Source of the DNA: Kitasatospora phosalacinea
Lineage (GTDB): Bacteria > Actinomycetota > Actinomycetes > Streptomycetales > Streptomycetaceae
Length of the DNA stretch: 64,000 nucleotides
Assembly: GCF_000716545.1 (NCBI RefSeq)
Contig: NZ_JNWZ01000012.1
Location: 1 to 64,000, forward strand
Direction of reading: 5' to 3'
The notes below the pieces were generated by a model. It was not told where the DNA came from and ran no database searches. It saw only the letters and a list, made by a program, of their open reading frames with translations. The position numbers and the translations under genes were made by a program. How positions within the stretch are numbered: position 1 is the first letter of the stretch; the number at the start of each line of letters is the position of its first letter. Shown piece by piece: positions 31,527-39,429 of this stretch.

Positions 31527-31557
31527 TTGAACCCTCACATATATGTGAGGGTCAACC
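31527..31557. promoter_or_regulatory. MerR-type divergent promoter with 22-bp palindrome
   Basis: ACCCTCACATA and its exact inverse fill 31531-31552. TTGAAC (31527-31532) and TTGACC on the opposite strand (31555-31550) sit as -35 elements at the palindrome's edges, and spacers are about 19 bp. An over-long spacer holding the dyad is the hallmark of MerR-controlled promoters. The outer arms CCTCA/TGAGG match the arms of SoxR boxes. Confidence 0.85.
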
Positions 31558-31580
31558 GGATCTGATGTGAGGTGGGTCAC

Positions 31581-32000
31581 ATGCGCATCGGGGAGCTGTC
31601 CGAACGGACCAACACCTCCCGCCGCCTGCTCCGCTACTACGAGGAGCAGATGCTGATCGTCTCCACCCGGATGCCCAACGGGTACCGGGAGTACGACGAA
31701 CGCTTCGTCGACCGCGTGATGCAGATCCGCGGCCTGCTCGACGCCGGACTGCCCATCAGGATCATCAAACAGATTCTGCCCTGCCTGGACAAGCCCCGAA
31801 CCATCCACTTCCCCGACGCCACGCCCGAGATGCTCGACACCCTGCGCCGCGAGCGCGACCGGATGACCGAACGCATCAACTGCCTGATCCGCAACCGGGA
31901 CTCGGTCTCCGAGTACCTCGCGGAAGTCAGCAAGGGCTGGCGCCCCGGCACCGCCCCCAGCAGCGCCCCCGCCCAGGAACGCGTCCCCGCCGGGGCCTGA
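31581..32000 (+). CDS. MerR-family transcriptional regulator
   Basis: A 139-residue regulator from ATG 31581 behind GAGGTGGG. The N-terminal winged helix is canonical: MRIGELSERTNTSRRLLRYYEEQMLIVSTRMPNGYREYDE. A dimerisation helix follows (TLRRERDRMTERINCLIRNRDSVSEYL). Cys at residues about 66 and 97 are not arranged as a metal- or Fe-S-binding cluster, so the inducer is more likely an organic molecule. It is divergent from an MFS exporter across the 22-bp palindrome. It most likely bends the promoter and activates both genes on ligand binding. Confidence 0.9.
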   Translation: MRIGELSERTNTSRRLLRYYEEQMLIVSTRMPNGYREYDERFVDRVMQIRGLLDAGLPIRIIKQILPCLDKPRTIHFPDATPEMLDTLRRERDRMTERINCLIRNRDSVSEYLAEVSKGWRPGTAPSSAPAQERVPAGA

Positions 32001-32402
32001 CGGACCGTCGGACGGACCGCCGGACGGGTCCACGGCCACGGGCCGGTCGGGCCCGCCGGGATCTCCGGGCCCTCCACCGGTCGACCGGGGACGGTTCCCA
32101 CCGCGACGGGACGGGTCGGCCGAAACGGTCACCACGTGATCGGTCCTGTCCGCTCGGTGTCGCTTCAAGCCAGTTATTGACAACCATTCCTCCGGGCGGG
32201 CGGGAAACCGCTCCCCGGAGGGCGCCTTCCGCCGACTCCGGCCGGGGCCGGGCCAACCCCGCGGGGCATGGCCTACATGAGTCATGGCCGGTGGCGGACG
32301 AGGCCAGTCGGAGCCATCGCCCGCTCCATGCGTGATGATTCAACGAATCGGTGCGGCGGAGCCCCCGAAACGATCCGCCGCAGGCATCGACGAGGAGGCC
32401 AC
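32001..32402. other. Intergenic region ahead of the short peptide gene
   Basis: 402 bp without a convincing gene. It ends with GAGGAGG before the peptide start at 32403. No operator or RNA gene is recognised. Confidence 0.5.
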
Positions 32403-32609
32403 ATGCAGTTCTCCCACAAGTTGACCGACCTGTTCAGCAAGCCCCGGGCAGCGGCCGGGTTGGCCGCGTCCGTCGTGGTGCTGGCGCTCGGCGCCACCGC
32501 ACCCGCGTCCACCACCGGCCTGACGCGGGCCGACGGCGACACCGGCGTGACGGCCGTCGAGGACGTGACGACCACGGTGGTCCAGAACGACGACCTGGCC
32601 TGGGGCTAG
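32403..32609 (+). CDS. Short exported or leader-type peptide ending DDLAWG
   Basis: A 68-residue ORF with an excellent ribosome site (GAGGAGG, 5 bp from ATG 32403). Residues 1-15 are basic, 17-34 form a hydrophobic stretch (AAGLAASVVVLALGATAP) like a signal peptide, and 38-68 are an acidic, Thr/Val-rich tail ending VVQNDDLAWG. No Cys is present. No family is recognised. It is tail to tail with an ATP-grasp ligase gene 34 bp away and precedes the phosphinothricin cluster. It could be a small secreted protein or a precursor peptide; the sequence alone does not decide. Confidence 0.65.
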   Translation: MQFSHKLTDLFSKPRAAAGLAASVVVLALGATAPASTTGLTRADGDTGVTAVEDVTTTVVQNDDLAWG

Positions 32610-32643
32610 ATCGCGCGGTCCGGCGCGGGCGGAGGACGACCGC

Positions 32644-33834
32644 TCAGCCGGCCGTGGTGATCCTCAGCCGGGAACGGACGAACTCCAGCGTCTCCTCACG
32701 GGCCTCGACCGTGGGCGCCACGACCACGGCGTGGCCGATCCGTTGGGACGAGGAGCGCATCGGTGCCACCGAGTCGCCGACCCCCCGGTCCACGGAGATC
32801 CGGACCACGAAGGGGTGGGCCGCGATCTCGGCGAGACCGCTGATCCCGGTGATCCGGCCGGGCGGGCACCGGGGGTAGTGCACGGCCGCGTAGCGGGACG
32901 GCCCGGGCCGCAGCAGACCGTCCAGCGGCAGGTCGAGGGCCAGCCGGACAACCGCCTCGTAGAGGTCGAAGCCGTAGCTGAGGCAGATCGCCTCGGCGAG
33001 GTAGTCGCCCGGGGTCCGAACGGCCACCTCCATGAGGGCCGGGCCCTGCGGACCGAGCCGGAACTCCAGGTGCACCAGCCCCGTGCGCATCCCGATCGCC
33101 GCCAGCACCCCGCGGGTGAACCCGCTCACCGCGTCCGCCGTCCGCGGGTCGTCGAAGCGGTGGCCGCAGCGGTGGGTCAGTTCGACGAAGTAGGGCGGGG
33201 CGGTGGTCTCCTTCGCCGTGGTGTTCTCGAACAGCACGGCGCCGTCGCGGACCACCGCCTCCCAACTGAACTCGGGCCCCTCCACCGCCTGTTCGACCAG
33301 CAGCCGGTCGCCTCCGCGGCGCCCGAGCGCGTCCTCCAGCGCCTCGGCGGTGGAGAGCTGCTCGACGCCCAGGCTGCCGCCCAGGGTGAGCGGTTTGACC
33401 ACCACCGGAAGGTGTTCGGCCGCCCACTCGCGGGCGTCGGCGAGCGTGGGCGCCAGCAGGAAACCGGGCTGGCCCACGCCCGCCGCCGCGCAGACCATCC
33501 GCTGCAGGCCCTTGTTCCGCGAGATGACCGCCGCCTGCAGGGAGGGCCCGGGCAGGCCGAACCGGTCCTGGAGCAGCGCCGCGGCGGTGACGTGCGTCTC
33601 GGCGAAGCCGACCACCCCGTCGGGAGCGCCCCGTCCCGCCGCCCGCAGGGCGCCGAGCAGCCACGACTCGTCCAGCGCGTGGTCGACGAGGTGGAACTCG
33701 GCGCGGGTGCCGGCCGGCAGGTTCGGGGCGCCGGCCCGGCTCTCCACCGCCCGGACCGAGCAGCCCATGCGCAACGCGGCGTCGAGGTAGGGGCGGCCCA
33801 TCGACCCGACTCCCACCAACAGCAGTTCCTTCAC
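32644..33834 (-). CDS. ATP-grasp carboxylate-amine ligase, stand-alone
   Basis: A 396-residue ATP-grasp protein. The pre-ATP-grasp Rossmann domain starts LLLVGVGSMGRPYLDAAL; the ATP-grasp core has NKGLQRMVCAAAGVGQPGF, VVVKPLTLGGSLGVEQL, LLVEQAVEGPEFSWEAVV and the metal-binding LVHLEFRLGPQGPALMEVAVR. This is the layout of L-amino-acid ligases and similar enzymes that form amide bonds through acyl phosphates. GTG 33834 is chosen because AAGGAG is 5 bp upstream. It is divergent from the MbtH gene of the phosphinothricin cluster with a 188-bp promoter region between, and tail to tail with a short peptide gene. I do not recall an ATP-grasp enzyme in known phosphinothricin clusters. Confidence 0.82.
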   Translation of the reverse strand: MKELLLVGVGSMGRPYLDAALRMGCSVRAVESRAGAPNLPAGTRAEFHLVDHALDESWLLGALRAAGRGAPDGVVGFAETHVTAAALLQDRFGLPGPSLQAAVISRNKGLQRMVCAAAGVGQPGFLLAPTLADAREWAAEHLPVVVKPLTLGGSLGVEQLSTAEALEDALGRRGGDRLLVEQAVEGPEFSWEAVVRDGAVLFENTTAKETTAPPYFVELTHRCGHRFDDPRTADAVSGFTRGVLAAIGMRTGLVHLEFRLGPQGPALMEVAVRTPGDYLAEAICLSYGFDLYEAVVRLALDLPLDGLLRPGPSRYAAVHYPRCPPGRITGISGLAEIAAHPFVVRISVDRGVGDSVAPMRSSSQRIGHAVVVAPTVEAREETLEFVRSRLRITTAG

Positions 33835-34022
33835 GTCCACTCCTTGCGGCAGTTCCCGGACGACCGGCGGTCGGGTGCGGGGGCGCGATCGATTCTGCCG
33901 TGCGCGACCCCTCCGTCGGCCGGACCGCAAGAGGTCATGTCCGTTGCTGGAAGGGCGGATCGCTGGTTCGCCCAGGACCGGCGGATCAGGATGGGTCCAT
34001 CCGACGGCGTGGTGGGAGGACG

Positions 34023-34244
34023 ATGTTCGGCGAGGCAGTGACGTGGACGGTGGTCGTCAACGACGAGGCCCAGTACTCGGTCTGGCCGCAGTGGCGGGAG
34101 CTGCCCCCCGGCTGGTCCGGCGAGGGCACCGTCGGCGACCTGGAGCAGTGCGTGGCCAGGATCGAGCAGGTGTGGCAGGACCTGCGGCCCGCCGGGCTGC
34201 GGGACCGGCTCGCCGGACCGCCGCCCGCCGGGGAGGCCCGGTGA
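34023..34244 (+). CDS. MbtH-like NRPS accessory protein
   Basis: A 73-residue MbtH homologue: VVNDEAQYSVWPQWRELPPGWSGEG is the conserved central stretch, with two of the family's tryptophans and the NDExQYSxWP motif, and VEQVWQDLRPAGLR at the end. MbtH proteins bind A domains and make them soluble and active. ATG 34023 has GGGAGGA just upstream. Its stop overlaps the start of the NRPS gene by 4 bp (GTGA), so it should serve that synthetase first. Confidence 0.93.
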   Translation: MFGEAVTWTVVVNDEAQYSVWPQWRELPPGWSGEGTVGDLEQCVARIEQVWQDLRPAGLRDRLAGPPPAGEAR

Positions 34245-37200
34245 GCGCCCGCGCGGAGCGGGCCGAGCGGATCGCCCGGATCTGGGCCGAGGTCCTGGAC
34301 CTCCCGGGGCTCGGCGTCGAGGACAACGTCTTCCTGCTGGGCGCGAGTTCGCTCGGAGCGACGCGGGCGGCGGCCCGGATCCGGGCCGAGTTCCGGGTGG
34401 AGCTGCCGCTGCGGAACCTGTTCGAGGCGCCGACCCCGGCGGCGCTGGCCGCGCTGCTGGCCGACGGGGAGGAGGACGCCGCCGGGGGGAAGGCCGCCGA
34501 CCCGGGAGAGGCCGCCGACGGGCCGGGGTCCGGCCTGGCGCCGGAGCAGGAACGGCTGTGGTTCCTCGCCCGCCTGCACCCCGACAGCACCGCGTACAAC
34601 GTCCCGTTCGCCTTCCGACTGCGCGAACCGCTGGACCCCGTGGCACTGGAACTCGCCCTCCACCGGCTGGTGGAACGGCACGAGGCCCTGCGCACCCTCT
34701 ACCCGGAGCGGGACGGCGCCCCCGTCGCCCGGGTGCTGCCCGCCGCGCCGCCCGCCCTGCCCCGCAGCGACTTCGGCGGGCTGCCGCCGCAGGAGGCCGC
34801 CCGGCGGGCCGACCTGCTCGCCGCCGAGCAGGCCGGGACGCCGTTCGACCTGGCCGCCGGCCCGCTGCTCCGCGCCCACCTGGTCAGCTTCGCCGAGGAC
34901 GACCACCAGCTGCTGCTGACGGCCCACCACATCATCACCGACGCCTGGTCGGACGACCTGCTGCTGCGCGAACTCAACACCGGCTACCGGGACGTCCTGG
35001 CCGGCGGCGCGGCCGAGCACCCGCCCGCCCCCCGCTACCGGGACTGGGCGGCCCGGCAGCAGCGGCTGGCGCACGGGGAGCGGGCCGCCGAGGCGGCCGC
35101 CTGGTGGCGGCGGGAGCTGGCCGGCGTCCCCCCGCTGCTGGAACTGCCCACCGACGCCCCCCGCCCGTCGGTCCAGCGCTTCCGCGGCGACCGGATCGGC
35201 ACGGACCTGCCGGCCGGCCTGGTCGAGCGGCTCGGCGCGCTCGCCGCGCAGGAGGACGGCACGCTGTTCATGGCGCTGCTGGCCGGTTTCTCCGCGCTGC
35301 TCCACCGGCACTCCGGGCAGTCGGACCTGGTGGTCGGCACCCCGGTGGCCAACCGGACCGATCCGGCGGCCGAGGAGATGGCCGGCTTCTGTGTCAACAC
35401 CCTCCCGCTGCGCTGCGACCTCTCCGGGACGCCGAGCTTCCGCGAGCTGCTCCGGCGCAGCCGCGAACGCGTCCTGGACGCCTTCGACCACCAGCAGCTG
35501 CCCTTCGGGCGGCTGGTGGAGGCCCTCGCCCCGCCGCGCAGCGCCGCGCACGGCCCGCTGGTGCAGGTGATGCTCGTCCTGCAGAACACCCCGGACCGCG
35601 CACCGGCCGGGCCCGGCGGCGGGCCCTGGACGGCGCAGCCCGCCCGGGCCGGCGCCGGCGGCTCGATCTTCGACCTGACGCTGTACCTCAGCCACGCCGC
35701 CGGGGGCCTGCACGGGGAGTGGGAGTTCGACACGGACCTGTTCGGCGCGGAGCGGATCGCCGGGCTGGGCCGGCAGCTGGAACTCCTGCTGTCCGGCGCG
35801 GTGGACGACCCGGACGCCCCGGTCGCCGCCCTGCCGCTGTGGACCGGGCCGGAGCGGGCCCGCTTCCTGCGGCCGGGCGGCCCGGCCGCCGAACCGGTCT
35901 GCCTGCACGAGATGGTCCGGGCCCAGGCCCGCCGGACCCCGGACGCGGTCGCGGTGGAGGCCGCGGGGGAACACCTGACCTACGCCGCGCTCGACCGCCG
36001 CTCCGACGCCGCGGCCCGGGCGCTGCGGGCCGGCGGGGTCGGCCCGGAGGACGTGGTCGCGGTCGCCTGCGAGCGCTCCGCGGAGCTGGTCGTCGCCCTG
36101 CTGGCCGTCCTCAAGGCGGGCGCCGCCTACCTGCCGCTGGACCCGGAGAACCCGCGCGACCGGCTGGAGTACCTGCTCGCCGACAGCGGCACCGCGCACC
36201 TGCTGACCCTGGAGCGCCACCTGGCGGCGCTCCCCGTCCCGCCCGGTGTCCGCCCCCTCCTCCTGGACCGGCTGCCCCCGGGGGCCGACGGGCCGCTGCC
36301 CGCCGTGGACCCCCGCCAGGCCGCGTACCTGATCTACACCTCGGGCTCCACCGGCCGTCCCAAGGGCGTGCTCAACCAGCACGCGGCGGCGGCCAACCGG
36401 ATCCGCTGGGGGCAGCGCGCCTTCCCCCTCGGACCGGACTCGGTGGTGCTGCAGAAGACGCCCGTGCACTTCGACATCTCGGTCTGGGAGGTCTTCTGGC
36501 CGCTGGCCTCGGGCGCCACCGTGGTGCTGGCCCGGCCCGGCGGGCACCGCGACCCCCGCTACCTGGCCCGCCTGGTCGCCGAACGCGGGGTCACCGACCT
36601 GCACTTCGTGCCGTCCATGCTGCCCGCCTTCCTGGAGCGGCCGGAGACGGCCGGGTGCACCGCGCTGCGCCGGGTGTACTGCAGCGGCGAGGCGCTGCCC
36701 CCCGCCCTGCGGGACCGGCTGTTCGCCGAACTGCCCGGGGTCGAGCTGCACAACCTGTACGGGCCGACCGAGGCCGCCGTCGAGGTCTCGCACTGGCACT
36801 GCCGCCCGGGCGACCCGACCGTGCCGATCGGCACGCCGATCGACGGCGCGGCGCTGTACGTCCTGGACGAGCTGCTCAACCCGGTGCCGCCGGGCGTCCC
36901 GGGAGAGCTGTACATCGGCGGGGTCCCGGTGGCCCGCGGCTACCACGGCCGCCCCGGACTGACCGGCCGCAGCTTCCTGCCGGACCCGTACGGAGCCCCC
37001 GGCGCCCGGATGTACCGCACCGGCGACCGGGGCCGCTGGCGGCCCGACGGGGCGGTGGAGTACCTGGGCCGGACCGACCACCAGGTGAAGCTGCGCGGGC
37101 ACCGGATCGAGCTCGGCGAGATCGAGGCGGTCCTGCGCGAGCACCCCGGGGTGGCCGACGCCGCGGCGGTGCTGCGCCCGGGCGCGGGCGGCGACCCCCG

Positions 37201-37777
37201 GCTGGTGGCCTACCTCGCCCCGGCGGCCGGCCCGGCGCGGGACGACGACGCCCTGGCCGCGTCGGTGCGGGCGCTGGCCGCCGCCCGGCTGCCGGACTAC
37301 ATGCGCCCGGCCGCCCTGGTCGTGCTGGAGCGCTTCCCGCTCACCCCGAGCGGCAAGACCGACCGCTCCGCGCTGCCCGACCCGGGCCCCGGCGCGGCCC
37401 CCGCGCCCGGCCGCACCGCCCCGCGCACCCCGGTGGAACGGGAGTTGGCCGCGATCTGGGCCGCCGAACTCGGGGTCACCGGGATCGGGGTGGACGACGG
37501 CTTCTTCGAGCTCGGCGGCCACTCGCTGCTCGCCGCGCGGGTGATGGCCAGGGTCGGCACGGCCTTCGGCGTCGACCTGCCGCTCAGCGCCGTCTTCGAG
37601 CTGCCGACCGTCGCCGGGCTGGCGCTGCGGATCACCGCCGCGCAGGCCGCCCAGGCGGAGGAGGAGACCGCCCGGCTGCTGGACCGGCTGGAACGGCTGT
37701 CGGACGAGGAGCTGGCCCTGCTGGCCGAGGACCCGGCCCTGCTGGACGGCGACGGACCGCCGGAGCCCGGGCGGTGA
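34241..37777 (+). CDS. NRPS, T-C-A-T, phosphinothricin-peptide synthetase (PhsB/PhsC type)
   Basis: A 1178-residue synthetase. Domains: N-terminal carrier (residues 1-75, Ser in FLLGASSLGAT), condensation (about 90-520, HHIITDAW at 229), adenylation (about 550-1050; A3 YLIYTSGSTGRPKG, A5 NLYGPTEAAVEV), carrier (about 1070-1145, ELGGHSLLAAR). Reading the GrsA pocket positions by eye gives D-I-W-H-Y-S-L-V-E, of the small-residue type that overlaps Ser and, in this pathway, presumably serves Ala at the middle position. There is no TE. The extra N-terminal carrier is odd, since PhsA already carries its own. MbtH is fused translationally upstream and a transporter downstream. Confidence 0.9.
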   Translation: MSARAERAERIARIWAEVLDLPGLGVEDNVFLLGASSLGATRAAARIRAEFRVELPLRNLFEAPTPAALAALLADGEEDAAGGKAADPGEAADGPGSGLAPEQERLWFLARLHPDSTAYNVPFAFRLREPLDPVALELALHRLVERHEALRTLYPERDGAPVARVLPAAPPALPRSDFGGLPPQEAARRADLLAAEQAGTPFDLAAGPLLRAHLVSFAEDDHQLLLTAHHIITDAWSDDLLLRELNTGYRDVLAGGAAEHPPAPRYRDWAARQQRLAHGERAAEAAAWWRRELAGVPPLLELPTDAPRPSVQRFRGDRIGTDLPAGLVERLGALAAQEDGTLFMALLAGFSALLHRHSGQSDLVVGTPVANRTDPAAEEMAGFCVNTLPLRCDLSGTPSFRELLRRSRERVLDAFDHQQLPFGRLVEALAPPRSAAHGPLVQVMLVLQNTPDRAPAGPGGGPWTAQPARAGAGGSIFDLTLYLSHAAGGLHGEWEFDTDLFGAERIAGLGRQLELLLSGAVDDPDAPVAALPLWTGPERARFLRPGGPAAEPVCLHEMVRAQARRTPDAVAVEAAGEHLTYAALDRRSDAAARALRAGGVGPEDVVAVACERSAELVVALLAVLKAGAAYLPLDPENPRDRLEYLLADSGTAHLLTLERHLAALPVPPGVRPLLLDRLPPGADGPLPAVDPRQAAYLIYTSGSTGRPKGVLNQHAAAANRIRWGQRAFPLGPDSVVLQKTPVHFDISVWEVFWPLASGATVVLARPGGHRDPRYLARLVAERGVTDLHFVPSMLPAFLERPETAGCTALRRVYCSGEALPPALRDRLFAELPGVELHNLYGPTEAAVEVSHWHCRPGDPTVPIGTPIDGAALYVLDELLNPVPPGVPGELYIGGVPVARGYHGRPGLTGRSFLPDPYGAPGARMYRTGDRGRWRPDGAVEYLGRTDHQVKLRGHRIELGEIEAVLREHPGVADAAAVLRPGAGGDPRLVAYLAPAAGPARDDDALAASVRALAAARLPDYMRPAALVVLERFPLTPSGKTDRSALPDPGPGAAPAPGRTAPRTPVERELAAIWAAELGVTGIGVDDGFFELGGHSLLAARVMARVGTAFGVDLPLSAVFELPTVAGLALRITAAQAAQAEEETARLLDRLERLSDEELALLAEDPALLDGDGPPEPGR

Positions 37778-39378
37778 GCCGGGAGGCGTCCGGGCTGACC
37801 TGGTGGACGGCGCTCGGCAGCTTCGCCATCGGCGGGCTGCTCTGCGTCTTCAACATCCTGGTGATCTTCCGGACCGGGGTGGCGTTCGGCGGTTCGGCGC
37901 TGGTCGTGCTGCTCGGGGCGACCTGGCTGCGGGCCAGGTCCGAACTGAACTGGCACCGGCTGTTCGTGATCTTCTCGGTGGCCTCCAGCGGCTACCTGGC
38001 CGCGGCCGCCGTCGACTCCGGCGTGGCCGCCCGCCACCTGCACACCGGCCACGTCCCGCCCTGGCCCGCCCTGGTGCTGCTCTCCCTGCTGGCGGCCGCC
38101 TTCGGCCTGGTGCTGGGCGCCCCGCTGGGCCGCCTGTTCGGCCGCACCGATCCGGCCTACCCGACGCTCAGGCCGGCCATCGCGCTGATGGAGGCGGTCA
38201 GCCGCAGCGGGCGCACCAGCTCCCGGCCGCTGCTGGTCTCCGGCGCGGCCGGCGCCGCCGTCACCCTGGCCGCGCTCCCGCTCGGCGGGGACGCCACGGT
38301 GCACCTGCCCGGCCTGCCGCCCTACCTGGGCCTGGCCGTCTCGCCGATGCTCCTCGGGGTGGGCGTCCTGGCCGGCGCCCGGGCCACCGCCTGGCTGCTC
38401 GTCGGCTCCCTCTACTCCGTCGTCCTGTGGGGGGTCCGCGACGGCGGCCGCGGCTACGAGGTGCACCTGTCCGACCCCTGGGTGCTCGCCGTCGGCATCG
38501 GGATCATCGTCGGGCACTCGGTCGCGGTGCTGCTGAAACTGGCCCGGACGGTGGGCGGCGGGCTGCCCCGCACGGGGCCGGAGGCGGCGGAGGGCCTGGG
38601 CGGCCCCCTGCGGCGGCTGGGCCTGCTCGCCGCGCTGAGCACGGTGCTGCTGGTCGCGCGCTACGGCGTGCCGCACGGGCTGCTCCTCGGGGCGCTGACC
38701 AGCGTCATGGTGGTCGCGTTCGCGCTGTTCCTGGCCCAGGTCGGGGCGGAGACCGGGATCGCCCCGCTCTCCCCGGTGATCTTCCTGGGCATCATCCTGC
38801 TGCGGATCGCGGGCCTGTCCGCCGGGGACGCCACCGTGCTGGGCGCGGCGGTCGCCGGGGCCGGGATCTCGGCGCTCTACTACACCTACGCCCTGCGGAT
38901 GGCCCGGACGGACCTCGCCGCGCCGCCGCGCCGCGGCACCCGGCTGGTGCTCGGCAGCCAGGCGGTGGGCGGCCTCATCGGGGTGACGCTCGGCCTGCTG
39001 CTGATCGCGGTGCTGCTGCGTTCCGGCGTGGTCGGCACGGACGCGTTCCCCGCGCCGCTGGCCCGCGCCTTCGAGTTCGTCGCGGACTCCGCGGACGGCG
39101 GCGGCGCGGGCGCCCGCGCCGCCGGACCGCCGCTGCTGCTCTCCCTGCCGGTCGGCTTCGCGCTGACCTTCGCGCCGGTGTCGCCGTCCTCGCTCGGCCT
39201 CGGCATGCTGCTCCCGCCCGCGACCGTCCTGGTGATGGCCCTGGGCGGGGCGGTGGCCCGGGCGGTCGGCCGGTGGGCGCCGGAGCGCACCGAACTGCTC
39301 ACCACGGTCGCGTCCGGCCTGGTCATCGGCGAGGGCCTGGTGTCGACGGCGGCCGTCGCGGTCCGCGCCTTCGGCTGA
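37774..39378 (+). CDS. OPT-family oligopeptide transporter
   Basis: A 534-residue polytopic membrane protein with about 14 hydrophobic helices. The start LTWWTALGSFAIGGLLCVFN and VIFRTGVAFGGSALVVLLGATWLR match the first OPT block (N...TGxxxGGS). Later PLSPVIFLGIILL and PVSPSSLGLGMLLPP fit the substrate-path loops. OPT proteins are proton-coupled transporters of short peptides or metal chelates. Co-translated with the NRPS genes (4-bp GTGA overlap), it probably moves the tripeptide or its acetylated precursor across the membrane. Direction is not decided by sequence. Confidence 0.82.
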   Translation: MSREASGLTWWTALGSFAIGGLLCVFNILVIFRTGVAFGGSALVVLLGATWLRARSELNWHRLFVIFSVASSGYLAAAAVDSGVAARHLHTGHVPPWPALVLLSLLAAAFGLVLGAPLGRLFGRTDPAYPTLRPAIALMEAVSRSGRTSSRPLLVSGAAGAAVTLAALPLGGDATVHLPGLPPYLGLAVSPMLLGVGVLAGARATAWLLVGSLYSVVLWGVRDGGRGYEVHLSDPWVLAVGIGIIVGHSVAVLLKLARTVGGGLPRTGPEAAEGLGGPLRRLGLLAALSTVLLVARYGVPHGLLLGALTSVMVVAFALFLAQVGAETGIAPLSPVIFLGIILLRIAGLSAGDATVLGAAVAGAGISALYYTYALRMARTDLAAPPRRGTRLVLGSQAVGGLIGVTLGLLLIAVLLRSGVVGTDAFPAPLARAFEFVADSADGGGAGARAAGPPLLLSLPVGFALTFAPVSPSSLGLGMLLPPATVLVMALGGAVARAVGRWAPERTELLTTVASGLVIGEGLVSTAAVAVRAFG

Positions 39379-39429
39379 GGCGCCCCGCCCTCTGCCACTC
39401 CCGTACGGCGAGTCGAAAGGTCTTCCCCC

